A DNA stretch of 64,000 nt, taken from positions 3,038,001 through 3,102,000 of the forward strand of contig NZ_CP134867.1 of the NCBI RefSeq assembly GCF_031954525.1. The letters run 5' to 3'. The DNA comes from Dyella sp. BiH032 (GTDB lineage Bacteria > Pseudomonadota > Gammaproteobacteria > Xanthomonadales > Rhodanobacteraceae). Under the pieces are notes generated by a model. The model was not told the origin of the DNA. It was given only the letters and a program-made list of their open reading frames with translations, and did not search any database. This document shows, in pieces, positions 34,311 to 46,300 of the stretch (within the stretch, counting starts at the first letter, position 1; each line of letters opens with the position of its first letter). Position numbers and translations under genes: made by a program.

Positions 34311-37300
34311 TTATTGCGCCAGCCGCTTGCGCTCTTCCGGCGTGAGCCGCTCCATGGCGCGCGAACTCAGCATGCCCCCGCCCAGCACCTGCACCGGACT
34401 GCTCGGGTCGTAGCGCAGCGAGGCACCCTTGCCGCTGTCGAGACTGGCGCTGGTGTCGCCTGCGCCCAGCACTTGCACCGAGATGACCGACGGCAGCTTG
34501 CTGCGCGCATCGTCCTGCTGCTGCCGCGCCATGTCCTCGGCCGCCTTGCTCACCGCGCTGGCTGCCGCGTTCGCGGCATTCAGGGCCCCGACGTTGACCG
34601 ACTGCGTCACCGGCACGCCGATCTTCTCGCCTTGCACCTGGATGTTGTCGGCGTTCGCCACGCGCGCTGCGGCCACGATCAGGTTGCCGGACACGCGGAT
34701 GCCCGCATCGCCCGCATCCACCGTGCCGCGAGGTGCGACCAGGTACACGCTGCCTTCCGGCGCGCCCGGCACGGTCTGCAAGGTGGCGATGCCCGCGCCG
34801 CTGACCTGGCCGCGCGCATCCAGACGGCACCAGGCGTCCACCGTGCACAGGTAGGTCGGCGGCGGGATTTCGGCCGTCGTCTTGGCGCCCTGGCCCGCGT
34901 TGATGTCGCCGTTGGAACTCCAGATCACCAGGTCGCCGCCCTGTTCGGTGAACACGCGGCTCTGCGCCAGCAGCACGCTGCGGTCGGTGAACAGGCGGAT
35001 GTCGCCCTGCTCCAGGGTGAGCACGCCCATGGTGTTGGGCCCGGCCAGCACCTTGCCGCTGCTGTCGGTGATGACCGGCGGCGCCGAGGCGCTGCCCAGC
35101 AAGGCCTGCCCGCCGGGGCCGAGCACGGTGACGTCGCCGCCCTGCTGGGTCTGGATCGTGGTGCTGCGCAGATCCAGGTCGCCAGTATCGACCGTCGCCT
35201 GCGCGCCGTTCAGTCCGCCCTGGCCCGCGCCGTTCGCGGTGTAGCCGAGGCTGGCCGGGAACAGCGTGCCGATCGCCGCATAGCCGCGCGCGTACTGGCC
35301 GAAGTACGGACTGCTGCGATCGTTGTAGTCGGCGCCGACCTGGGCCAGCACCTTGAACAGCGCGGTGGAGACGAATTGCCGCTGGACGTAGTCCGGTTCC
35401 TGGTCGAACAGGCGGCGCGCGTCCGCCGCCGTCAACTGCACCGTAACCTGGTCCTGCGCGTAGCCCGTGTTCACCGCGCGCCCGGCGACGCGACGTTCCA
35501 TGAAAGCCACGAGGTCGGGCATCAGGCTGCCGACGCCGGCTGCCGCGGAGTCCACATAGCGCGCCATGAAATCGGCAGTCGCGACGCCCGGGCCGACGCC
35601 GTACAGCACGTTGATGTCCGCGCTCGCATGCGGCAGATACGGGTCGAACTGGTTGCCGACCGTATCGATACCCGTGCTGCCGGTTTTCTGCAGCGACACC
35701 GTGCTGGCGGTTTCCGCCTGGCTGGTCAGCGGACCGATGTTGCGCCCCGCCTCGACCAGGAAGCTGCCGGGACCGCCGAGCAGCAGCGCCGAGGCGAGCT
35801 GGTAGCTGCCCAGATCCGTCAGGCTGCCCGCGAGGAAGGTCTTGTCGACCGGCAGGTCGTAGATGTCGCGGCCGGCGGATACCAGCGTGACGTCCGCGTC
35901 GTGCGACTGCTGGCCGAGCAGCGACAGGTTGACGATGTCCCTGCCCGCCCGCACCAGCGCCGGCTTCCCCGGCGTCAACTGCAGCGAGCGGTATTGGAAA
36001 CCGGCCGGCGACGGGATGCCGTCGACGATGTCGCCGTGGAGCGCATACAGGCGCACCGGCGACGCATCGTCCGCGTGGAGCGGCGTCTTGGCGTGGACGA
36101 TGGCGCCCGACAGCTCGGGACTGTCCAGATACCCGCGCAGCCAGAGCCAGCTGAAGCCCGAGCCGAGCGTCTGCTCGCCGGCCGGATACAGCGGCGAAGG
36201 CAGCAGGCTGGCCGGCGCGTCGATGAGACCGAAGCCGTAGGTGCTGGTGCCCGATCCATCCTGCATCGTGGACACCTGCTGGCTCAGCCGCACGTCCTGG
36301 TCGGCGAGCACGGTGAGGTTGCCCTGCGCCGACGGATACAGCGCCCCTGCACCGCGGATGTCCACGCTTCCCGCCGGCGCGGTCAGGCTCAGCGTGGCCG
36401 GCAGGATGGCGCCCGGGTTCTTGATCGCCTGCTCGCTGCCGTAGTCGAACAGCGCGCCCGGCAGGCGCAGGCTGTCGAAGACCACGTCGCCGCCGGTGCT
36501 GGTCGCGGCGAACGACGAGGCGGCGCTGTAACTTTGCGCATCCCCATGTCCCGCCGGCAGGAGTGCCGCGGCCGGCGAGCCGCTGGTCGCATCGACGAAC
36601 AGATACGACGGGTTGTAGACGCCGCCGATGTCCGCACCGGTCCGCGCCCGCACATCGAGCTGCGCGTCCTGCAGGGCGAACAGGGTGGAAACCGGCGTGG
36701 ACAGGCCGGCATAGCTGAAGTCGGACGCCGGCGCGGTGTAGCGGAAGTCGGCCCCGATCGCACCGCCGGACTCGATGCGGCCCTGGCCCTTGGCGACGAA
36801 GTAGGTGCCGCTGAGGATGTCGCCGCCCGCGCGCACGTCCAGGTTGCCGCCGCCATAGGTGGTCACGCTCTGGCCGTCCGCGTTCGCCTTCCAAGTGGTC
36901 GGCAGCGATACGGAGAGCTGACGGATGTCCCCGCCCGCGTTCACCGCCACGTTGCCGCCGGCGCTCATCACGCCCTGACCGAAGTTGGCGAAATTGATCG
37001 AGGACGCCGAACCGTCGGCCGCATTGGCCGTCTGCATCCACGGCCACCAATACGGCGAGATGTCGGTGCCGGCCAGCTTGGTCGCCGAGCCGTCCGTATC
37101 CACCACGCGCTGGATCGCGTTGATGTCGCCCCGCGCGCTCAGGCTCAGGTCGCCTCCCTGCTCGGGATTCACCTGGCCCGTGCTGAGCAGGTAAGGCATG
37201 TTGGCGAGCGACGAGGAAAGCTGCTCCGGTCGGATGACCGCCACGCCCGTGTCCGCGCTCGTGCCCGGGGCCGGCGTGCCGGCCGTATAGACGGCCGCGG

Positions 37301-40300
37301 GCGCCGCGGCGTCCAGCCAGTTGAGATTGCCGCCGCTGGCGATATCGATCGAGCCGCTGCCGGTGCGCACTACGTTGGGCAGCAGCAGGGTCTTCCCGAA
37401 GGGCGGATCGCCCTGCGCGGTGGTGAGCGTGTCGACCACGCCGAAATGGCCATCGAAGTTGACGTCGCCGGCGCCGGCGACCGTGGAGAGCGGGTCAGCT
37501 GCATCGGCCCGCGCGCCCGCCACCAGCCGGTACGACGTGCTGGAACCGCCCAGCAACGTCGCCGAGGCGAACGAGGCGGGGCTGCCCAGCGACGGCATGT
37601 TCGACGGACCATTGTTCGCCGCGCTCGCGGGCACCGGCACGGTGCCGCCGCCGGCGGGCTTGGCCGGATTGGATTTCGGTGCGAAGGGAGCGTAGAACAG
37701 CTGCGTCCCCGCCGACACATTGCCGACGCCGGTCGGCGCCGGACCGGTGCCGGACACGTACTTGAAGTAGTCGCTGTGGCCGCCGATGTAAGTCGCGTAG
37801 TTGGCCGTGTAACCCGTGTAATCGCTATCCAGCGGAAGCAACAGAGGCGGCGGCGTGGTAATGCGCTTGGCGACCGGATTGGTGGCGAAGTTGCCCTTCA
37901 GCCACGACTGATAGGCCGCGACGTAATCCTGATAGACCGGATAACTGGCGGGATTGATCTGCGGCAGCGTACTGGGCTTGTAGGCCAGGAAGCCCCTGGC
38001 CGTCGGCCCGCCGACACGGTTGTAGGTATAGGCCCAGGCACTCGTCGTCGTGCCGTCGCCCACCTCGCCGATGTACGCCTCATAGTTGGCGTAGTAATCG
38101 CCCGACTGTCCGGCCAGCGGCGCCTGCAGCGCCTGATAGTACGGATCGCTCGCGATGCTGACGGTGCCGCCGCCCGGCGTGTAGCCCTGCGCGGCCGAAC
38201 CGTCGCGCAACTTGATCGTGCCGTTCCAGAGTCCGCTGGCATCCAGGAACTGCTGCGATTTCTGGTAATCCGCCAAGGCCTTCGCATAGAGCGGGTCGGC
38301 CGGGTCGGCCTTCGGCGCGAATGGCGCATAGAACAACTGCGTGCCGGCGGCCACGGTACCCACGCCAGTGGGCGCGGGACCCGTACCGGACACGTATTTG
38401 AAGTAGGCGTTATGGCCGGTGATGTAGATCGCGTAGTCCGCGGTATACGCCGTGTAGTCGCCATCCAGGGGCAGCAGCAGTGGCGGCGGCGTGGTAATGC
38501 GCTTGGCCACGGGATTGGTGGCGAAGTTCTGCTTCAGCCAGGACTGGTAGGCGGCGACGTAATCCTGATACACCGGATAGCCCGCCGGATCGACCTGCGC
38601 CAGCGTGCTGGGGTTGTAGACCAGGAAGCCTCGTGCCCCAGCTCCGCCAATGCGATTGAAGGTGTATGCCCAGGCGCCGCTCGTCGATCCGTTGCCGACC
38701 TCGCCGATATACGCCTCGTAGTTCGTGTAGTAGTTGGCCGTCTGCCCCGTCAGCGGCGCCTGCAGCGCCTGATAGTAAGGATCGCTGGTGATGCTGATCG
38801 TGCCACCGCCCGGCGTATAGCCCTGCGCGGCCGAGCCGTCGCGCAGCTTGATCGTGCCGTTCCACAAGCCGTTCGCGTCCAGGTACTGCTGCGAGACGTT
38901 GTAGGCGGCGAGTGCATCGGCATAACCGTGGTCGTCCACCGGCGGTGGCGGCAGCGGCGGATCGGCCAGCGCCGCGCCGCTGTTCTGCTGGTAGAAGCCG
39001 TCGGTAATACTGGCCTGCACGTCGAGATCGCTGGCCGCGCGCACCGTCAGCATCGGCGCCATGCCCTGGTAGCGGTAGGCCAGCGCGGCGCTGCCGTCCG
39101 CCTGCGTGGTGCCGGCGCCGAGGTTCCAGTTCGTCAGCACCGCGACGTCGCCGCCACGCGTGCCATCCGCCGGATTGACCAGCTCGATGCCCGGGCGCAG
39201 CTGCAGGTTGGCAATGCCGGCATAGCGGTCGCCGAAGGCGTAGCCGGGCTGCTGCACGTACCGCATCAGGGTGCCGGGGCCCTTGCTGGCATCGCCGTCG
39301 ACGTAGCCGTAGAAGCCGGCATGGTCGCCATTCGCCCGTTTCGGGGTGAAGTAGTTCTTCTCCAGATATGCCTTGAGCTGCGCGTCGTCGGCGGGCGCGG
39401 GCAGCACCTTGCCGCTGGCGTCGGTCCAGGTGCCTTCGACCAGGGCCGGCGTGCCGCCGTTGTTGGTGGCATACCAGCCGGCCGGATCGATCAGGCCGTC
39501 GAAATGCTTGGACGGATCGGACGACGCGTCCTTCGTGCTCCACCGCGCATAGGGCTCCAAGGTCACCACGCGCGCGCCCTTGATGGACGAACCGCCGCCG
39601 TCCACCGCGATGCGCACGTCGCCATCGGCAAGCAGCGGTGCGCGCAGGCTCACCGAACCGCCGGAGAAGGCGTCGGATGAACCGCCGGAAACATCGATGC
39701 GCGCCTGCGGACCGAGATGGATATAGCCCGAGTCGGCGTACTGCACGTTCTGGTAGCCGTAGCCGGCGTTGAGCGTGCCGTCGCTGCTGCCGCCCGTGCC
39801 GATCACCACGTCGCCGCCGCGCTGCGCGGCGATGCTGCTGGTGGCGACCAGGTTGCCTTCCACGTCCACGCCGCGCTCGCCGTACAGCTCGATGCGGCTG
39901 CCGGACGGCGCGGACGCGTCGACCGTGCCGTCGATCGACACCGTGCCGCCGGCGGCGCTGAGATAGACCTTCTGCGCGCGTAGCGTGTGGCCGTTCGATA
40001 AGTGCAGGTCGCCCGCGCCGGTCGTGAGCTGGAACAGACCGGTGGCGCCGGCGTCCGCGGCCAGCTGCGCGGTGGCATCCAGGTCCATCGCCGTGCCGCT
40101 GCCGAGCGTCAGATAACCGCCCCGGTAGCCGTCCCTGGCCTGGCCGCGCAGCGTGCCCGCCAGTGCGAGCGCCGCGCCTGCCTCGGCGTCCAGGCGGCCT
40201 GCATCGCCGCCGCCGGCCGCGCCGGCGAAGTCCAGCGTGGCGCCCTGTGCGAGGCTGATGCCGCCGTGGTCGGCGATCATCCTCAGCGCACCGCCCGCTG

Positions 40301-43300
40301 CATACGTCGTGGTGTCGAAGAAGATCTTGTTGATGCCCGCGACGGTGAGCAGCGCGCCGTCGTTCACGGCGACGTCGCCGCGCGTGGCGTGTATGTCCAG
40401 CATGCCCGCGGGCGCAGCCACGGCCGTGCCGATCGACACGCTGCCGCCGCTCAGGCTCAAGGCGCCGCCCAGATGTCCATCCGGGATCGCGCCAGCGCTG
40501 CCGCCTACGTTCAATGCGCCGGTCGTGGCCAGCGTGGTGTCGGCGCCATCGCCGGCGAGCAGCCACGGTGTGGTGAGGTTGACATCGAGGCTGCCGAAGT
40601 CGAAGCGCCCCGTGCCCTGCCCCTGCATGCCTTGCGAGGCGGTGGCGGAGAAGCCCCCGAAGCCGCGCAGACCGGTCGTGCCGGGGCCGAAGTCCACTTC
40701 GTTCGCGTGCGCCGTGAACTGGCCCGCCCCGGTGGCGAAGCTGCCGTTGGCCGCGCCCAGGTCGTTGGAAAGAGCGAGCTTGCCGGCCTCGATGTCCACC
40801 GTGCCGCCGTCGCTGGCGAAGGTACCGGCGCTGAGGTTCAGGTCATGCGCCAGGTCGATCCGCACGTTGCCCAGGAAGTTCATGTCACCGCGGCTGCGCA
40901 GCGTGACGCTCTGCGCGCCGCGCAGCAGGTCCAGCGTGTCGCGGCCGATCACGAAGCCGCTCGGGCCGGCAGGCGCGACTGCGCCGTCGCCGAGAAAGGT
41001 AACGAGGTTGCTGTTGGCGTCGATCGCCTGGGCAGACAGAGCCGCGGAAGGATCGATCGAGGTGGCGCCGGTGGCGTCGAGCGTGAGCGCCGCGCCACCG
41101 TCGATGCGCGCGCCGGACGCGATGGTCAGCGCGCCACCGGCCTGGGTCGAGAGGCTGTTGCGCACGATGCCGGCCGCGCCGTTCTGCGAGACGCGCAGCA
41201 AGGCGCCGTCGCCGCTCACGGCAGGCGTCGCGCGACCGTTGGCATCGGTGCCCGCGGCAGCGCCGAACACCAGCGGCAGGCTGTTCGTGCCGGTGCCCTG
41301 CCCCGCGGCCCGCAGCACGCTGCCCGTTTCCAGCAGCACGCCCTGCGCGCCGGGCCTGGTGCCGCCGTTGGCGGCGAGCAGGATCTCCGCGCCCTGCAGC
41401 GGGTGTGCGGCATCGTTGGCAAGCACCACGCTGTCGGCGGTCACGCTGACGTGATCGCCGTCGTCACCCGTGCGGCGCGTGCCGCCGAGCAGCAGGCTGC
41501 CGGCGCCGAGCGTGCTGAGGCCGTCGGCGGAAAGCGCCAGATAACCCTCGCGCGCGTTCGCATCGGCGCCGACGACCTGGATGGCCTGAGCCGCGATGTC
41601 CACCTGCGAACCGCGTCCCCCCTTCGCAGGCGCCGCGGTGAGTGCGGCGCCGAGGTCGAGCGTGCGGGTGGCGGCGAGCGCCAGGCGGCCCGCATCCGCC
41701 GCGAGCGCGGGGGCGACCTTGCCGGCCTTCTGCGCGAGATTGGCGAAGAACGTATCCGCATCGCTCAGGCGATATTGCGAGTACTGCTGCCACACGTCGC
41801 CCGACTGCACCAGGAAGGTGGTGTTGCGCGCATCGCGCGCGCCGCTCAGCGCGTCGGCGAAGTAGCCGCCGATCGCGAGCGTGCCGTCCGGCTGCACCGC
41901 GCTGCTGCCGAGCACGCTGTCCTTCGCGCCCGTGTCCTGCACCACGCGATAGGCGCCCGGCAGCGTCGCGTAGCGCGCCGGCAACAGCGTGTAATAGCCC
42001 GCGGGCAGGCCCGGCGCGCCGGACAGATAAACCGACTGGCCCACGGAGGGACCGTCGCCGCCCTGCTTGGCGAACGCCGCGTCGTACGCGGCCACCGGCG
42101 CGCGATAGCCCGGCACGATCGCGTAGACCGCGCGGCCATCGGCATACTGCGGCACCTGCGTGCCGGCGGCGCCGCTCTGGTAGCTGGTGCCGTACTGCGC
42201 CAGCACGTCGCGCGTGCCGCCAATGCCGGCCACCCATTCGGCCGCCTGCAGATGACCGCCCCCGGAAAGATCGATGCCGGCGCCGGCATCCAGCGCGAGA
42301 TCCGCACCGTTGAGCGCGATCTGCTTGGACGGCGGCGCCGTGAGATCCGGCGCGGCCTGGTACGGGTCGGCGTCATAGCGCCATTGCACACCGTCGATCG
42401 TGCTGCCGTAGGGCACGGTGACGCCCTCGAGCGACACCGAGGTGAGACTGCCGGGCGCCAGGTGCACCGACTGCGTCGCGGCGAGCGGAAACAGCGCGGG
42501 ATCGGCGCCGAGCGTCGCCGCCTGCGCGGCCGCGTCGGTCACGCCGAGCACGAGGTTGCCGGACGGCGCACGCAGCGTGCCTTGCTGTTCGATGCGGTTG
42601 GCGCTGAGCAGCAAGCTGCCGCCGGCCGACAGCGGCGTGCCGCCGCGGCCGTTGGGCAGGATGCTCAACGTGGTTTCGATCGCGTTGCCGGCGGCATCTT
42701 TCAGGCCCGAGCCGTTGGCGACGACGGCGAAGCGGTAGTCGGTGGCCGGGTAGAGCTGGGCGGCCTTGAAGCTGAGGTCGCCGGTGCTGAACAGCAGGCC
42801 CGGGCGCGGCTTGCCATCGGCATAGGCCAGCAGCGCGGGCGCCTGGAAGCGGATGTCACCCGCCGATTCGAACGAGGCGTTCGCCCAGCGTTGCAGGTTC
42901 AGCCAACCGCCGATATCGATGAAGTCCGCGCTGATCGCGAGCTTGCCGTCACCGGCCATCGCGACCGGTGCGGCGGTCGGCACGACGCCTCCGGTGAGAT
43001 TGACGTAGGGCGCCGCGATGCTGACCTGGCCGTTGCCGGCCATGCTGTCCGTCGCGCCGGCGAGCGCTGTCGCTCCCGCAGGCAATGCCTGGATCGCCGC
43101 GGCGTTGACAATGAACGCGCGCCCGAGCGCGAGATGGACGTCGCCGGCGAATCCCAGGGGTACGGGAGCGGCCAGATCGACGTCGCCGCTGACGGACGGA
43201 TCCGGCCCGATCACCAGCGTGCCGATGCCCGAGCCATCGAGCCGATCCGCAGCGAAATGCACGACGCCGGATGGCGCTGTGCTCTCGATGGCGCCGTCGA

Positions 43301-46300
43301 CCGAAGCGCCCGCCGGCACGAAGAGACCGGACTGCTGGATCAGCACGCCGCTCGCCGAGGGTGCGGTGCGCTGGGAAGGACGCCGCGCCAGACCCTGCAA
43401 AGTGAGCGTGCCGCCCTCCGCCTCGTCCGTGCCGCCGGCCGCCTGCAATTGGCCGTCGAAGTACAGGCCCGCGGCGGCGGCGAGCGTGATGCTGCCGCCG
43501 TCGCTCCAGACCGGCGTGTCGGGATACGAGATGCCCTCGCCGAGGCCGGCGTTGCGCGCCGGCAGGGCGAAGCGGTCAGCCGCGCCAGAGACGTCGATGC
43601 GGCTGCCCTTCTCTGCCACCAGATAGCCGCCGCGTGCTTTCAGCGAGACCTCGCCGCCGTCGAGCACCACGCCCGTGCGCGGCACGCGCGGCGTGCCGTC
43701 TGCGCCGGCCACGGCGGCGGCCCAGAGGTCGATCAGCGCCGTGCCGGAGGCATCCAGCACGGCGGAGGCGCCCAGCCACACGCGCGGCGTCACCGTGGGC
43801 AACCCCACTTCGCGCACCAAGGCATTCGTGCCGATGTCGATGCCGCCGCCGTGCGCGGTCAACGCACCGAGCACGACGGTCGATTGCGTGCCGGCCAGCG
43901 CGATGTCGCCGCCAGCATCGACCGCGATGCTGGCGCCGTCGCCGACGGATACCGAACCGGTCACGCCCGCGTAGGCCGGCGCGCCCTTCGAGGGGTCCAG
44001 CGGATTGGCCGACCAGTCCAGATATTGGCCAGCGCTGAGCGTGAAGCCCGGGCCGGCAGCGGCATCGCGCGTGACGTAGCGATGGTAGGCGTCGAGCGCG
44101 CCCACCGTGGCATAGATGCCGGCCGGATGCGCCGCATCGCTGGCGTAGAGGTCGCTGCCGGTCGGCGCGGCGAGGAGCGCCTGGTAATCGGGCAACAGGT
44201 TGCCGCGCGTCACGCGCACCTGCGCGCCCGGCGCGATCACGCCGTCGGTGATCGCGGTCAGTGCATAGCGGTCGAAGCCGCGCCCGGCGAAGAAGCCAGG
44301 CTCCAAATACAAGCCGTTCGCCATCGGCATCGCGGAGCGATCGCCGCCGACCTGCACGTAGTTCGCCTGCAGCGACAGCATGCCGCCGCCGCTGAAGCCA
44401 TAGCCCAGCAGCGTGCCGTCCAGACGCAGCGCGCCGCTGTCCAACGCCTTGGCCTGCTGGAACTCCGCTTTCACGTTGCCGTAGGTGGCGAGGCTGATGT
44501 CGCCCCCGCTGCCGACCGGCACGCCGTGCTCTAGCTTCACGCGTGCATCGGCCCCGACGTAGCCACCGCCGGACACGTCCAGCGTGCTGCCCGCGTCGAG
44601 CAGCACGGAGCCCGTGGCGTCCGTACTGTTAGGTCCGATTGCCGCGTTCGCGGTGAGCGTGATCTTGCCGCCGTCGACGTAGCGGTCGCCGATGCGCTGG
44701 TCGGCGGCCAGCCCGCTGTCGTTCACCCACAGGCCGCGCGTGCTGAGCGTGGCGCCGTGGCCGATGGTGATGTCCGAGCCGAGCGCGCTGCCATCCGCCG
44801 CGTGCATCGCGGGCGAGTCCTGCGACGACCGGTTAGTGACGATGTCGATGCGGCCCGAGGCCGCCGTGATGTCGCCCAGCACCGTGACGCGGCTGGCGTC
44901 GAGCGACACGCTGCCGCCGGGCCGCACCTCCAGCGACGTGCCCGCCTGCTGCAGAATCTGCGCGCCGCTTTCGCCGGTGGACAGCTTGACGTTGGCGAAA
45001 CCGCCATCACCGAGCATCTGCGTGGAGATCGGCAGCCACCAGCGCAGGTCGCTGTCGTGCGCAGTGTCCGCCGGCTGTGCCGCGGTGACGGTGTCCCATG
45101 CGGTATCCGCGTCGAAACCGGGCGCGAGGCCATCGAGCGCGAGCGAGTACTGCTGCAGCAGGATGCCCGGCGCATAGTTGTAGCGCGTGTCCAGGCCCAC
45201 CGGCGACACGGTGAACTCGAACGAACCGCCCGTCGGCTGCTTGCCTTGCCCGACCTGGTTGCGGCCCGCGAAGGCCTGTGCGGTGACGTCGCCGTCCAGC
45301 ACCAGCGCGTGGCCGGCCTGCACGTCCAGCGTGCCGGCGTCGCCGCCGGCGATGAAGCCCGGGTCCCAGCGCCGCGAACCGGCGAGCAGGCCGTTGTTGT
45401 AGGTCTGGCTGATGCCCCAGCGCACGTGGTCCTGCGTGTATTGGCCGGCGAAGCCGACGTAGGGCATGTCCGGATCGGCGGCCGCGATGTCGTACACACG
45501 GCCGTTGGCGCCCAGCAGGTTGGGCGTGGTCACCCAGCCGGCCTGGTAGGACAGGAAGCCGCCGTCCAGGTTGAGCTGCGAGCCCGAACGGACGATCACC
45601 TCGCTGCCGTGCAGCGACAGGTCGCCGCCCTTGGTCATCAGCTGCTCGACCGTGCGCGGCACGTTCTCCACGTAGCCGGCGACGTTGAGGATCGGACTGC
45701 CGACCCAGTCCAGCCCGTCCGCGCGCGTGCCGCTCTGCGTGCTGTCCACCACGACGTTCTTCTGGGTGTACAGGAAGCCATTGCGCAACAGCGGCGAATT
45801 CGCCAGTTCGTTCTGGCCGATGCGCGAGACATTGACCAGCAAGGCCGACATCGGCAGCACGACATTGGCCAGGCCCGACACGTCGACGACCGCGCCGCCT
45901 TCCACATAGACGCGGCCGGCGGTCGGCGACGGGTCGGGCGTATAGGCATGTGCCGCGATGGTCACGGTGGCGCCCGGCGCTTCCAGCAAGGAGCGGCCCT
46001 GCAAGGTGACCGTGGCGCCGTCCAGCGTCACTGCGCTGCCTTTGAAGGCGGCGTCGGCCGCGGCGCTCGACGAGGTGGTGCTGCCGTCCTTCTCGGGCAG
46101 TACGGCGGTCACCGATCCCGGCGCCAGCACGAGCGCGCCGCCGCGGGTGAATGCCAGGCTGCCGCCACTGCCGTTGGCCTGGTCCCGCGCGTTGAGCTCG
46201 ATGCTGCCCGGATAGGCGACGCTGGTCGACGCCAGCGTCACGCCGGCCTGCGTCACGTCGTGGCCGAGCAGGTGCACGCTGCCGCGGCGGGCCTGGACCA

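Noticed and set aside
34311..34700. CDI-type toxin at the haemagglutinin C-terminus with a downstream immunity gene
   Set aside because: There is no VENN-like motif or toxin domain. The C-terminus is short and charged, and the next small gene lies beyond a terminator-like hairpin.
34278..44534. Very long plus-strand frames (1800 and 1510 codons) opposite the haemagglutinin gene
   Set aside because: Low-complexity Arg/Gly/His translations mirror the repetitive beta-helix codons on the other strand. There is no ribosome site or family match.
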